From Mesorhizobium sp. NZP2298 (lineage in GTDB: Bacteria; Pseudomonadota; Alphaproteobacteria; Rhizobiales; Rhizobiaceae): a stretch of 64,000 bases of DNA. The stretch lies in NCBI RefSeq assembly GCF_013170825.1, contig NZ_CP033365.1, forward strand, positions 868,001 to 932,000, given 5' to 3'. Shown piece after piece: positions 49,991 to 59,518 of the stretch (positions are counted from its first letter, which is position 1; each line of letters begins with the position of its first letter). The notes below the pieces were generated by a model. The model made no database searches. It saw nothing but the letters and a program-made list of their open reading frames with translations, and had not been told where the DNA came from. The translations under genes were made by a program, and so were the position numbers.

Positions 49991-52585
49991 TCAGATCAAC
50001 CCGCTGTCGCGCGCGGCCGCGGTTGCCTCGCCGCGCGACACGGCGTCCAGCTTGCCCAGCACCGCAGAGACATGGTGGTCGACCGTCTTGGGCGAAATAG
50101 CGAGATGTTCGGCGATGCGCTTGTTGGACAGGCCGCGCTCGATCAGCTGCAGCACTTCCATCTGGCGCTGGGTCAGGCCGGCGCTGTTGGCGCGGGTGGT
50201 GCGGCGCGGGCCCCTGGCAATGTGAATGACGCCGCTCTGTCGCATGATGTCGCGCACATGGCTCGCGACCGGCCGGGCGCCGAGCGCCTCGAGAATCTCC
50301 AGCGCCGTGCGCTGCGCGGCCTCGTCGCCCTGGGCGAGCGCCAGCGCGCGTTCGTAAGGGGCGTCGAGTTCCGCCCAGGCAGAGGCCGCGCCCCGCCAGT
50401 CACCGGCCAGCAGCATGCGGTAGGGCGCGGCCATGCCCGACGTGTCGCCCGGATCGGTATCGGGTGCCAGAAGCTGCCGCCAGCCGGCCAGTTCCGCGAA
50501 GACCGCCCGCGTCGGCGACAGGCCTTCGGCAAGGCCGATCAGGCGCAGCGCCTCGGCCTTGTCCGCCTCGCCGAGCCAGGCCCGTTCGGCAATCACCGCC
50601 GCATAGGGCAACAGCCGCTGCAGCTCGGCTCCCCTTTCCAGAAACTGCTTCATCTCGGCCAGAAGCGGCTCGGCCGAGGGGTCGCCGCGACGGACCCTCA
50701 GCCGCGACAGCGCCACAAGGGCCGGATAGCGCACCAGTGCCGTCGCCCGGTCGTTGGCAATCACATCCAGAGCCTCGGCGGCCGCCTCATTCCAGCATCC
50801 CTGACGCAGCAGCAGCTGGGCCCGCACGCCACGCATGTAATCGCGCCATGTCGCGAGATCGTTCTCGATGCAATAATCGATGCCGCGATCAAGGAAGGAT
50901 TGGGCCTGGCTGTAGCCCAGCTGGTTCATCTCGCCACATGCGCAATTGGTGAACGCGCGAGCCGCATGTTCCTGGAAATTCTCTTGCAGCGCGATTTCGA
51001 GGCTGCGGGCAAGATGCAGCCGGCTTGAGTCCAGGTCCAGCCACTGCTCGGCGGCGCCGACATTGTTGAGAGCATGGCAGACGACTTCGGGCCTGTTCAG
51101 CCGTTCGGCGAGCTCGATTGCCCTGGCACCCAGCGACAAGGTCTCGTCCAGCCTTTCGGCCAGCATCGCCAGTTGCGAAAGGTTCGAATAGGCCATGGCA
51201 AGCTCGGCGCTGGCCGGTACGGTCTCCAGCAACGCGACCGCCTGGGCGCCGAACATGTCGGCGGCCTGCCGGTCGCCGACAAGATAGGAAAAGCGCGACA
51301 GCCATCTGAGGCTGTCGCCTTCCTTCAGCGTGTTGCCGAGCGCCTGCTGCAAGACACGCGCCTGTTCCTGCGCCTTGATGGCCTCTTCGATGCGCGCGAT
51401 GAGATGGCATTCGAAGGCATATTGCTCGTAAAGGCCGGCGCGCTCTTCCTCGGGCAAGGTGTCGGCCTGGCGCAAGGCGACCTCGTAATAGCCGGCGGCG
51501 TCGCGATGGGCGCCGACACGCGAGGCTTCCCGCGCCGCGATCGGCGCGAACTCGCGCACCGCCTCGAGATTATGCGCTTCCACCGCATGATGGACGAGGC
51601 GCGCGGTGGCGACATCCCTGTTCTCAAGCAGCGCCGACAGCGCACGCTGGTTGAACAGCCTCCGGGAACTCGTCGTCAGCATCATCTCGATGGCGCGGCG
51701 TGCGATCTCGTGCCGGAAGGCGTAGCCGTCGCCCAGGTCGTCAAGCAGCCCATGCGACACACATTCCGCGAGCTGACCGGCGGCGGCCACGCCGCACAGG
51801 CCCTGCAAGGCCCAGGCGTCGGCGCGTCTGGGAAACACCGACACCGCGTCGAGCATCGAACGGGCGCCGGCCGACAACCGTTCGGCGCGTGCGACAACGG
51901 CGTCGCGCACGCTGGCAGGTGGCGTCATCTCATTGTCGGCGCATAGAAGCTCGGTGACGAAGAAGGCATTGCCGGCCGTCGCCCGGTAGATGGCGTCGCC
52001 GTCGCGGCCGGCGGCAATGGCGAGCGAGAGCACCGCCGCCTCGCTGAGCAGCGGCACTTCGATCCGCACGACATTGCCGGTGGGAATTTCGCCGAGCGCA
52101 CGACGCACGCGCATCTGTCCTTCACTGCGGTCGGTGCGCGCCGTCAGGACGAGCAGGATGTGGGTGTTGGCGATGCGGCGGCCGAGAAAGCGGACGAAAT
52201 CGAGCGTCGCGTCATCCGCCCAGTGCAGGTCCTCTATGATCAGGAGCGTCGGCTGCGTCCTTGCCTCGAAGACTTCGAGCGCGTCGGAAAACAGGGGCAG
52301 CCTCTGTCCCTGCCGGGCATCGATCGCCCGCGGCATCGACCATCGCGCCTCGCGGGCGAGATCGTAGAGCGGCCCGAGCGGGTCCGGTATCGACAGATCC
52401 TCGCAGGCGCTGCGGAAAATGCGCACGCCGTCGCCAACGCTGCCGACGAAAGCCTCGACAAGGGCCGACTTGCCGGCGCCGGCCTCGCCGGACAGCGCCG
52501 CGACATGGCCGAAGCCACGCGTGGCTTCCGCGAGAAGTCCATCCAGCTGCTCCAGCTGTGCCTGCCGTTCCAGAAGCATCGTCAT
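49991..52585 (-). CDS. LAL-type LuxR-family regulator (ATPase, helical repeats, HTH)
   Basis: 864 residues from ATG 52585 (Met at 52579 also possible; the frame is open to 52693). Order: AAA-type ATPase with Walker A LSGEAGAGKSALV near 33 and Walker B LLIIEDLHWADDATLDF, a long central TPR-like helical region (about 340-790), and a C-terminal LuxR HTH, LTQRQMEVLQLIERGLSNKR with SPKTVDHHVSAVLGKL. Such large ATP-dependent activators respond to small ligands (MalT-like). Targets are unknown; the divergent small genes at 52826-53939 are candidates. Confidence 0.9.
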   Translation of the reverse strand: MTMLLERQAQLEQLDGLLAEATRGFGHVAALSGEAGAGKSALVEAFVGSVGDGVRIFRSACEDLSIPDPLGPLYDLAREARWSMPRAIDARQGQRLPLFSDALEVFEARTQPTLLIIEDLHWADDATLDFVRFLGRRIANTHILLVLTARTDRSEGQMRVRRALGEIPTGNVVRIEVPLLSEAAVLSLAIAAGRDGDAIYRATAGNAFFVTELLCADNEMTPPASVRDAVVARAERLSAGARSMLDAVSVFPRRADAWALQGLCGVAAAGQLAECVSHGLLDDLGDGYAFRHEIARRAIEMMLTTSSRRLFNQRALSALLENRDVATARLVHHAVEAHNLEAVREFAPIAAREASRVGAHRDAAGYYEVALRQADTLPEEERAGLYEQYAFECHLIARIEEAIKAQEQARVLQQALGNTLKEGDSLRWLSRFSYLVGDRQAADMFGAQAVALLETVPASAELAMAYSNLSQLAMLAERLDETLSLGARAIELAERLNRPEVVCHALNNVGAAEQWLDLDSSRLHLARSLEIALQENFQEHAARAFTNCACGEMNQLGYSQAQSFLDRGIDYCIENDLATWRDYMRGVRAQLLLRQGCWNEAAAEALDVIANDRATALVRYPALVALSRLRVRRGDPSAEPLLAEMKQFLERGAELQRLLPYAAVIAERAWLGEADKAEALRLIGLAEGLSPTRAVFAELAGWRQLLAPDTDPGDTSGMAAPYRMLLAGDWRGAASAWAELDAPYERALALAQGDEAAQRTALEILEALGARPVASHVRDIMRQSGVIHIARGPRRTTRANSAGLTQRQMEVLQLIERGLSNKRIAEHLAISPKTVDHHVSAVLGKLDAVSRGEATAAARDSGLI

Positions 52586-52825
52586 TCGCTCAACAGGGAT
52601 GGTGTCTGGGCGTATCCCTGGACGTCCGCCACGAGCGTCCGGGACGATGACCGGAAATGTGCCCCTCTCCACATTTTCGGTGCCACCTACCACATAACGT
52701 CGCCACTATAGGGAATCTTCCAACAAAAAAATAGGGAAAGGCTCCGATGCGCGCCCTTGGCGAGCGTGATCAATGTCCAGCCGCGCTCAAATCGAGCGTG
52801 AATCAACGAAAAAGGGAAACTTGAT

Positions 52826-53098
52826 ATGCCTCGCTATGTGGTACAACGCACATTTCCTGACGGCCTCATCGTACCGATGAACGACGCCGGCGCCGACGCG
52901 CTGGGCGGCGTCATCATGCGCAATGCGGAGAAGGGCGTGACCTGGGTGCAATCCTTCGTGTCGCCCGACAAGAAGCAGAGCTTCTGCATCTATGACGCGC
53001 CTTCGCCGGAAGCGATCCGCAGCACTGCCCAGAAGAACGCGCTGCCCGTCGACAAGATCACGGAGGTGCGGGTCCTTGACCCTTACTTTTACCGTTGA
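52826..53098 (+). CDS. DUF4242 small protein
   Basis: 90 residues. Seen: MPRYVVQRTFPDGLIVPMND, GVTWVQSFVSPDKKQSFCIY and DAPSPEAIRSTAQKNALPVD, the whole of a DUF4242 domain (ferredoxin-like fold). A Streptomyces member of this family binds nickel, but that role is not established here. It is first in a row of small genes facing the large LAL regulator and may be its target. Confidence 0.85.
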   Translation: MPRYVVQRTFPDGLIVPMNDAGADALGGVIMRNAEKGVTWVQSFVSPDKKQSFCIYDAPSPEAIRSTAQKNALPVDKITEVRVLDPYFYR

Positions 53099-53141
53099 TC
53101 CCTCCGATGGGCGTCAAACTGCCCTTCGCGGCGGTGGCGAC

Positions 53142-53366
53142 ATGCCTGACGAAGCGCTCGGCGAGGTGCTGGCGGCTTCGAGACCCGTCGGACGACGGCC
53201 GTTACTGGGCCGGCTTCCCTGGCGGCTTGCCTCGCTGCTGTTCGCACCATTGCGCAAGGGTCGGCGCCGGTTGCCACCGCAGGACGACTATCTGAGACGC
53301 GACATCGGCTTGCCGGAGCTCGAGGAGCTGCCGCGGTACTGGGATTTCACCCGGTCAGACCACTGA
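53142..53366 (+). CDS. DUF1127-like small basic protein
   Basis: 74 residues from ATG 53142. Basic N-terminal part, then the motif DDYLRRDIGLPELEELP, close to the D-x-L-x-R-D-I-G-L signature of DUF1127 proteins, which in other alphaproteobacteria act in RNA turnover and phosphate/carbon metabolism. The start is uncertain and could lie earlier. It follows the DUF4242 gene by 43 bases. Confidence 0.65.
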   Translation: MPDEALGEVLAASRPVGRRPLLGRLPWRLASLLFAPLRKGRRRLPPQDDYLRRDIGLPELEELPRYWDFTRSDH

Positions 53367-53438
53367 CACGTGCAGCCATCCGATTTCGCGGCGGCGGGAG
53401 CGGCTGCTCCCGCGCACCATCAACAACGAGGAGAGAAA

Positions 53439-53939
53439 ATGAACATTCATGTGTGGACCAAGCATCTCATCAACCTGTCGATCCTGTCGATCGCGGCCAC
53501 GGCGGCGAATGCCCGTGATACGGGCACGCTGGATGAGAAGGTACGGGCAGCCAATGGCCGTTTCGAGAATGTGGCGATGGCCACCGCCGAAGGCTATGCG
53601 CCGATCCCTTGCGCCAGCGGCATCAGCGGCGGCGCCATGGGCATCCACTATGTCAACGCGGCCTACCTGAAGGACGATGCCGTCGATCTCGCAAAGCCGG
53701 AGGCTGTCATGTACGAGCCGATGGCGGACGGCCGGCTTAAACTGGTGGCGGTCGAATACATAACCTCGAAAGGCCCGGCCTCGCTGGAAGGGCAGCTGTT
53801 CAACTTCAACAGCGCGCCCAATCGCTATGGCCTGGGCGCCTTTTACGAGCTGCATGTCTGGGCCTGGAAGAAGAACCCGACCGGCACCTTCGCCGACATG
53901 AACCCCGATGTGTCGTGCGACGCGATGAAGGCCATGTAA
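53439..53939 (+). CDS. Exported hypothetical protein
   Basis: 166 residues with strong ribosome site GAGGAGAGAAA. Signal peptide: LINLSILSIAATAANA, cleaved near ANA-RD. The mature part, AAYLKDDAVDLAKPEAVMYE, then LKLVAVEYITSKGPASLEGQ and YGLGAFYELHVWAWKKNPTG, looks like a compact periplasmic domain. I believe similar proteins occur widely but have no assigned role. A perfect hairpin follows the stop. Confidence 0.78.
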   Translation: MNIHVWTKHLINLSILSIAATAANARDTGTLDEKVRAANGRFENVAMATAEGYAPIPCASGISGGAMGIHYVNAAYLKDDAVDLAKPEAVMYEPMADGRLKLVAVEYITSKGPASLEGQLFNFNSAPNRYGLGAFYELHVWAWKKNPTGTFADMNPDVSCDAMKAM

Positions 53940-53952
53940 CGGCTGGACAGCC

Positions 53953-53991
53953 GGGGCGCGTATCTACCCCCGCGAGGGATATACGCGCCCC
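53953..53991. terminator. Convergent terminator hairpin
   Basis: GGGGCGCGTAT at 53953-53963 pairs perfectly with ATACGCGCCCC at 53981-53991 (11 bp). It fills the space between the convergent exported-protein and msrA genes and likely ends both transcripts. Confidence 0.75.
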
Positions 53992-53998
53992 GTCGAAC

Positions 53999-54724
53999 TC
54001 AGTTGCTCGCCGACAGCACCAGCACCGGCTTCTCGCTGTACAGCGCCGGGAACAGCTGCTTCAGGTTCGCCACCTTGGGCAGGTCGTTGTAGACGATGTA
54101 GGGATAGGTCGGGTTCAGCGTCAGAAAGTCCTGGTGGTAGTTCTCGGCCGGGTAGAAGGTCTTGCCGGTCTCGATCGTGGTGACGATCGGCGCCCCATAC
54201 AGCTTGGCCTTGTCGAGCTGGGCGATGTAGCTCTGCGCGATCTTCTTCTGGGTATCGTTTTCGGCGAAGATCGTCGAGCGGTACTGGGTGCCGGAGTCCG
54301 GGCCCTGGTAGTTGAGCTGCGTCGGGTTGTGGGCGACCGAGAAATAGACCTGCAGCAACTGGCCGTAGGTCACCTTCGAGGGATCATAAGTGATCTCGAC
54401 GGATTCGGCGTGGCCGGTGCGGCCGGTGCCGACCGTCTCGTAGACGGCGTCATCCTTGGCGCCGCCGGTATAACCGGAGACAGCCTGGCTGACGCCCTTG
54501 ACGTGCTGGAACACGCCCTGCACGCCCCAGAAGCAGCCGCCGGCGAAGATCGCCTTCTCGCTGCCCGAGGCCGCCTTTTCGTCCAGCGCCGGCGGCGGGA
54601 TCACCACGGCGTCTTCCGCCGAGACGGCCGGCGTCAGCCAGAAGGCGGCACCGGCGGCGGCCAGGGCGAGTGCGGCGAGCGCACTCCTGGCAAAGCCGGT
54701 CGAGCGGGTCTTGATGTCGGTCAT
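53999..54724 (-). CDS. msrA: Periplasmic peptide-methionine (S)-S-oxide reductase
   Basis: 241 residues from ATG 54724, preceded by GAGGAG. Signal peptide ALAALALAAAGAAFWLTP, cleaved near VSA-ED, so the enzyme acts outside the cytoplasm, reducing methionine sulfoxide in exported proteins. Seen: catalytic Cys in IFAGGCFWGVQGVF, SGYTGGAKDDAVYETVGTGR and AENYHQDFL. MsrB is absent nearby, and no fused domains are seen. A reductant such as a periplasmic thioredoxin must be supplied from elsewhere. Confidence 0.94.
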   Translation of the reverse strand: MTDIKTRSTGFARSALAALALAAAGAAFWLTPAVSAEDAVVIPPPALDEKAASGSEKAIFAGGCFWGVQGVFQHVKGVSQAVSGYTGGAKDDAVYETVGTGRTGHAESVEITYDPSKVTYGQLLQVYFSVAHNPTQLNYQGPDSGTQYRSTIFAENDTQKKIAQSYIAQLDKAKLYGAPIVTTIETGKTFYPAENYHQDFLTLNPTYPYIVYNDLPKVANLKQLFPALYSEKPVLVLSASN

Positions 54725-54914
54725 GGTTGCACTCCTCATGGCTTGCCCCTTTGATCAGCAACTGGGGATCAGTCTATTGGATCAGCTACGATGGCGCGAT
54801 GCGCGAGTTGCGGCCCAGCCTCACATTCGTGCGACCGGGCTTGCGTTGAGCATGGTCTTCTTTCGAAAACATCGCTCTCCATTCGAGCAGAACGGCAAAA
54901 ATCTTCCCGTTGGC

Positions 54915-55089
54915 GCTGCCCCTCACTGTCCTGCCGGACATCTCTCCCCGTAAACGGGGCGAGAGTGGCTGGCCGCAACGCCGGCGTTTCTTCTTGCAAC
55001 GCCGATGATTGGCGAAACCCGGCGGCGAGAGCGCCCCTCTCCCCGTCACTATACGGGGAGAGGATGCCGGCAGGCAGGTGAGGGGCAGC
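54915..55089 (+). repeat. Dispersed repeat family C, copy 1
   Basis: About 175 bases with long inverted ends: GCTGCCCCTCACTGTCCTGC, and at the far end GGCAGGCAGGTGAGGGGCAG, with inner CTCTCCCCGTAAACGGGG and CCCCGTCACTATACGGGGAG stems. The interior CTGGCCGCAACGCCGGCG recurs inverted in the copy at 61943-62116. It occupies most of the 400-base gap upstream of msrA, where no gene is seen. Confidence 0.75.
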
Positions 55090-55129
55090 GGCAACATCGA
55101 CCATTGTGGACGGCTGGAACGCAGCAAAA

Positions 55130-55396
55130 CTAATTGGCCGGAGCCATGGCGTCCGCCGCCGGCTTCATCGCGTCGGCCGCGGGCTTCATCGCATCAGCGG
55201 CAGGCTTCATCGCGTCGGTCGCCGGCTTCATGGCATCGGCTGGCTTCATGGCATCCGTGGCCGGTTTCATGGCGTCGATCGCCATCGCATTGGCCGGCTT
55301 CATGGCATTGGTCGTGTCATCGGCACGGGCGCCGGCGACGAAGACGGCGGCCGAAAGCCCGAAAGCGAGCGCCGGCAGGGTCAGGTACTTGGTCAT
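55130..55396 (-). CDS. Exported DAMKPA-repeat protein
   Basis: 88 residues. Signal peptide LTLPALAFGLSAAVFVAGAR, cleaved near ARA-DD. The mature part is almost wholly repeats of six or seven residues on the theme D-A-M-K-P-A-(A/T): about eight units. Such low-complexity Met/Lys/Pro proteins are periplasmic or surface-associated in several proteobacteria and resemble pentapeptide MXKDX-type proteins; role unknown. Repeats are visible in the DNA as 18-21-base units, so copy number may vary. Confidence 0.75.
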   Translation of the reverse strand: MTKYLTLPALAFGLSAAVFVAGARADDTTNAMKPANAMAIDAMKPATDAMKPADAMKPATDAMKPAADAMKPAADAMKPAADAMAPAN

Positions 55397-55480
55397 GAGA
55401 GTCTCCTTGGGTTTTGGCGCTCGGAAGCGGGCCGGGTGATGCGTTGCCGTGTTCCACGGCCCCGCGCGATAAAAGGATGA

Positions 55481-56185
55481 TCAGTTGGTCGCGGCGGCCA
55501 GGATCGGCCCGCCGCCGGGCGATTGCACCAGCACGGCGGTGCTCAAGCCACTGGCCGCGGCGGGCAGCGCATAGGCTGTGGTGTCGCCGGTCCAGTTGCC
55601 GAGCTTTTCCAGTGCATGGACGACATTGGCATGCGGCAATGTGCGGCCGGTGTTTTCGCCGCGCGCGACCGGCACCTGCACGACGCCCTTGGCGTAGCGC
55701 ACCAGCCAGACATCGGCCTTGCCGCCGGGTGCCGCGCCGGCACCGATCGCCACCTTGCCGCCCTCGAGCGACAGCGACGGGCCGCCGGTCCTGGCCGTTG
55801 CCTTGATCAGATGCTCGATCTCGCCTTGCGCGGCGCCGACGACATCGGCATGGCCGTTGACCACCACTTGCGGCGTGAACGGGCCGTCATGGCCGAGCGA
55901 CGGTTCGTAGGAGACCTGGCGCTGGGTGAATTCCTGTTTTCCGAACGTGTCCTTCCAGCCGAGATAGTCCCAGTAGGTGACATTGAAGGACAGCGCCAGC
56001 ACGCCGGGCTGGTCCTTGACCTTGATGAGGTTGGCGTTGGCCGGCGGGCAGGACGAGCAGCCCTGGCTGGTGAACAGCTCGACCACGGAGAGCGGCTGGG
56101 CGGCGGCGGCACCGAGCGAGGCAGCGAGCGCGAGCGCACCCAGGCTGGACAGTGCGGCGAACCTCAGGGCTGGTGATCTCGGCAT
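55481..56185 (-). CDS. DUF1223 exported thioredoxin-like protein
   Basis: 234 residues from ATG 56185. Signal peptide: FAALSSLGALALAASLGAAA, cleaved near AAA-QP. Then VVELFTSQGCSSCPPANANL with a C-x-x-C motif, FNVTYWDYLGWKDTFGKQEF and TPQVVVNGHADVVGA, as in DUF1223 proteins (thioredoxin-like fold). Probably a periplasmic redox protein, substrate unknown. The frame extends to 56374 with no homology. Confidence 0.88.
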   Translation of the reverse strand: MPRSPALRFAALSSLGALALAASLGAAAAQPLSVVELFTSQGCSSCPPANANLIKVKDQPGVLALSFNVTYWDYLGWKDTFGKQEFTQRQVSYEPSLGHDGPFTPQVVVNGHADVVGAAQGEIEHLIKATARTGGPSLSLEGGKVAIGAGAAPGGKADVWLVRYAKGVVQVPVARGENTGRTLPHANVVHALEKLGNWTGDTTAYALPAAASGLSTAVLVQSPGGGPILAAATN

Positions 56186-56328
56186 CGGCTTGCTCCATGG
56201 GGGCGGCGCTGGGACGCGCCGGTCATTCCCCATTTCGCTGATACCTGCCGCTTCGTTACAGCGCTCACCGGTTTGTGATGAGGCGCGATCGTCCTTTCCC
56301 TCACACGGGGTGAAGGACGAGCAGGTCC

Positions 56329-57465
56329 TTACTGCGTCAGCGCCGTCTCGGATGGCCGCTGGTTGAAGTCGCACTTGCCGGTGACATTGTAGAAGAAGTC
56401 GGCATTGGTATAATCCGCCGGAAGGGAGTTACCGCCATCTTCCCAAGCCTGGTAGCTGGTCTCCGCGCACGGCACGACTTTAAAGATGTCGATCAGCTTG
56501 CCCGCGGCAACCTCGACCAAGGGCGTGAGTGTGGTGCCCGGTACGGTGCCCAAATAGAGGTGGTTGGAGGTCTTGGTGTCGTTCGATTTGAACGTCGCCT
56601 TTGTGCCGGTCGTGACATCCATCTGCAGGGAGAGCTGGCCCATCTGGCTGACGTCGACGGCGGCGCCGGCGCCGTCGGCAGGCACGTTGGTGGTGGCGCA
56701 CGTGATCTGGAAATAGATCGTCTTCTTGCTGTTGCCGTCGTATTCGGGGCTCACTATCGCGCCCGCCGGCGGGTTGGTGAAATTGGATGTCGAGCCCACG
56801 GTGGTGCACGTCTGCGTCTGGACCACGGTCGGCGTCGAACCCTTGACAAGCGATATCGTGGTCGTGCCGTAGCCCTTCTGTTCCTTCATGGAATAGGATT
56901 TGGTCCCGACCTGGTATGTATAGGTGTAGGGCGCGTAGACGTAGCTGGCCGTCATCAGTTTTTGCGCCGCCGACCCGCCGAAACTCGTGCCGTAAAGCGT
57001 CACCGTCTTGTTCCAGTAACCCGACACCTTGTCGACCTTGAACGTCGCCTGCACCAGGCTGGGCGCCTTGTTGACCCCCGATTTGACCGCGACCGGCACG
57101 CTGTTGATCCTGGCGATGGTCATGAAATTGGTCGGCATGGCGAAGCTGGCCGACGTCTGCGCCGCGACGGTGCCGTCGGAGGCAACGTTGAAGCTCACCA
57201 GCGTCGCGGTGCCCTGGCCGTTGTTGGCGACGAAATTGTCCTGCAGCGCCTGCTTGCGGTCAGGCAGCGTCATGCTCGGCGGCAGCGTGGTGATCGCCAG
57301 CGTCGCGGCATCCAGCGCGGCCTGCATGCCGGAGCGGGTCTGGACGGCATCGGTATAGTCGACCGAGAAGCCGACGGCGCTGATCAACGGCACCAGGCTC
57401 AGGAAGAACAGCGGCATCATGGACCCGCTGCGGGAGCGGGCAAACCTGTCTGCAATTTTCTGCAT
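56329..57465 (-). CDS. TadE/TadG-like pilus assembly protein
   Basis: 378 residues from ATG 57465, with GGGGGT upstream. N-terminal membrane anchor in the style of TadG: RSGSMMPLFFLSLVPLISAV then GFSVDYTDAVQTRSGMQAAL. The remainder is extracytoplasmic, Thr/Ser-rich, with a C-terminal module carrying LQMD, IDIF, Cys333, WEDGG from Trp341 and DFFYNV. That end recurs in the exported protein at 2942-3568. The other tad genes are not in the window, so its machinery is elsewhere. Function in Flp-pilus or envelope is inferred. Confidence 0.8.
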   Translation of the reverse strand: MQKIADRFARSRSGSMMPLFFLSLVPLISAVGFSVDYTDAVQTRSGMQAALDAATLAITTLPPSMTLPDRKQALQDNFVANNGQGTATLVSFNVASDGTVAAQTSASFAMPTNFMTIARINSVPVAVKSGVNKAPSLVQATFKVDKVSGYWNKTVTLYGTSFGGSAAQKLMTASYVYAPYTYTYQVGTKSYSMKEQKGYGTTTISLVKGSTPTVVQTQTCTTVGSTSNFTNPPAGAIVSPEYDGNSKKTIYFQITCATTNVPADGAGAAVDVSQMGQLSLQMDVTTGTKATFKSNDTKTSNHLYLGTVPGTTLTPLVEVAAGKLIDIFKVVPCAETSYQAWEDGGNSLPADYTNADFFYNVTGKCDFNQRPSETALTQ

Positions 57466-57671
57466 TTCTTTACCCCCAAGGACATTAGCAGCCGTGCAAA
57501 TACCACGCAGCCGGCAAATCAAGGTCTAACGGGATCGATCAAAGTTTATGCATTTGCGGCCGCTTCACCGATATTCTCGATTTTCCGGCGCCGCTCTCCG
57601 CTTCGTGACCGCCGGGCAGCCCTTGCGCCGCAAGCCTTGCCGCCGCTGGCCGCCCCTGCTAAAGCGCGCGC

Positions 57672-59477
57672 ATGAGCACGCCCCTCGACCACATCCGCAA
57701 TTTCTCCATCGTCGCCCATATCGACCATGGCAAATCCACGCTCGCCGACCGCCTGATCCAGCTGACCGGCGGGCTGGAGCTGCGCGACATGAAGGAACAG
57801 GTGCTGGACTCGATGGACATCGAGCGCGAGCGCGGCATCACCATCAAGGCGCAGACGGTGCGACTGAAGTACCACGCCAACAATGGCGAGGACTATATCC
57901 TCAACCTCATCGACACGCCCGGACATGTCGACTTCGCCTATGAAGTGTCGCGTTCGCTGGCCGCCTGCGAGGGCTCGCTGCTGGTGGTCGACGCTTCGCA
58001 GGGCGTCGAGGCGCAGACGCTGGCCAATGTCTACCAGGCGATCGACAACAACCACGAGATCGTCGTGGTGCTGAACAAGGTCGACCTGCCGGCCGCCGAG
58101 CCAGAGCGCATCCGCGAGCAGGTCGAGGAGGTGATCGGCATCGACGCTTCCAACGCCGTGCTGATCTCGGCCAAGACCGGGCTTGGCATTCCCGATGTGC
58201 TGGAGGCAATCGTCCACCAATTGCCGCCGCCGCGCGAGGGCGATGCCACCGCGCCCTTGAAGGCGATGCTGGTCGACAGCTGGTACGACGCCTATCTCGG
58301 CGTCATCGTGCTGGTGCGCATCATCGACGGCGTCCTGAAGAAGGGCCAGACCATCCGCATGATGGGCACCGGCGCCAAATACCTGGTCGAGCGCACCGGC
58401 GTGTTCACGCCCGCCCGCATCAATGTCGACGAGCTTGGCCCCGGCGAATTCGGCTTCTTCACCGGCTCGATCAAGGAAGTGGCCGACACGCGCGTCGGCG
58501 ACACCATCACCGAGGACAAGCGCCCCACCGCGCATGCCTTGCCCGGCTTCAAGCCGGCGCAGCCGGTGGTGTTCTGCGGCCTGTTCCCGGTCGACGCCGC
58601 CGATTTCGAGGACCTGCGCGCCGCCGTCGGCAAATTGCGCCTCAACGACGCTTCTTTCTCTTATGAGATGGAAACGAGTGCGGCGCTCGGCTTCGGCTAT
58701 CGCTGCGGCTTCCTCGGCCTGTTGCATCTGGAAATCATCCAGGAGCGGCTGGAGCGCGAGTTCAACCTCGACCTGATCGCCACGGCGCCATCAGTCGTCT
58801 ACCGGCTGCTGCTCACCGACGGCTCGGTGAAGGAACTGCACAACCCGGCCGACATGCCGGATGTTGTAAAAATCTCGGCGATCGAGGAGCCGTGGATCCG
58901 CGCCACGATCCTGACGCCCGACGACTATCTCGGCGGCATATTGAAGCTCTGCCAGGACCGGCGCGGCATCCAGGCCGACCTGTCCTATGTCGGCAAACGG
59001 GCCATGCTGACCTACGACCTGCCGCTCAACGAGGTGGTGTTCGACTTCTATGACCGGCTGAAGTCGATCTCCAAGGGCTACGCCTCGTTCGACTATCACC
59101 TGACCGATTACCGCGAGGGCGACCTGGTGAAGATGTCGATCCTGGTCAATGAGGAGCCGGTCGACGCGCTCTCCATGCTGGTGCACCGCACGGCGGCGGA
59201 AAAGCGTGGCAGGCAGATGTGCGAGAAGCTGAAGGAGCTGATCCCGCATCACCTCTTCAAGATCCCGATCCAGGCCGCCATCGGCGGCAAGGTCATCGCC
59301 CGCGAAACCATCTCCGCCCTGCGCAAGGACGTGACCGCCAAATGCTACGGCGGCGACGTCTCGCGCAAACGCAAGCTGCTCGACAAGCAGAAGGAAGGCA
59401 AGAAGCGGATGCGCCAGTTCGGCAAGGTGGATATCCCGCAGGAGGCGTTTATCCAGGCGCTGAAGATGGGCGATTGA
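57672..59477 (+). CDS. lepA: Elongation factor 4 (LepA)
   Basis: 601 residues, full length. Ribosome-associated GTPase that affects initiation or elongation under stress. Seen: G1 [10 protein letters not shown] near residue 17, switch [21 protein letters not shown], domains like EF-G, and the LepA-specific C-terminal [20 protein letters not shown]. Start ATG 57672. The following gene is the AT-rich OLD family gene, transcribed towards lepA. Confidence 0.97.
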   Translation: MSTPLDHIRNFSIVAHIDHGKSTLADRLIQLTGGLELRDMKEQVLDSMDIERERGITIKAQTVRLKYHANNGEDYILNLIDTPGHVDFAYEVSRSLAACEGSLLVVDASQGVEAQTLANVYQAIDNNHEIVVVLNKVDLPAAEPERIREQVEEVIGIDASNAVLISAKTGLGIPDVLEAIVHQLPPPREGDATAPLKAMLVDSWYDAYLGVIVLVRIIDGVLKKGQTIRMMGTGAKYLVERTGVFTPARINVDELGPGEFGFFTGSIKEVADTRVGDTITEDKRPTAHALPGFKPAQPVVFCGLFPVDAADFEDLRAAVGKLRLNDASFSYEMETSAALGFGYRCGFLGLLHLEIIQERLEREFNLDLIATAPSVVYRLLLTDGSVKELHNPADMPDVVKISAIEEPWIRATILTPDDYLGGILKLCQDRRGIQADLSYVGKRAMLTYDLPLNEVVFDFYDRLKSISKGYASFDYHLTDYREGDLVKMSILVNEEPVDALSMLVHRTAAEKRGRQMCEKLKELIPHHLFKIPIQAAIGGKVIARETISALRKDVTAKCYGGDVSRKRKLLDKQKEGKKRMRQFGKVDIPQEAFIQALKMGD

Positions 59478-59518
59478 GGGCAACTAGCGTCTATCGCCTA
59501 CAATTCAGTCAACATCCA

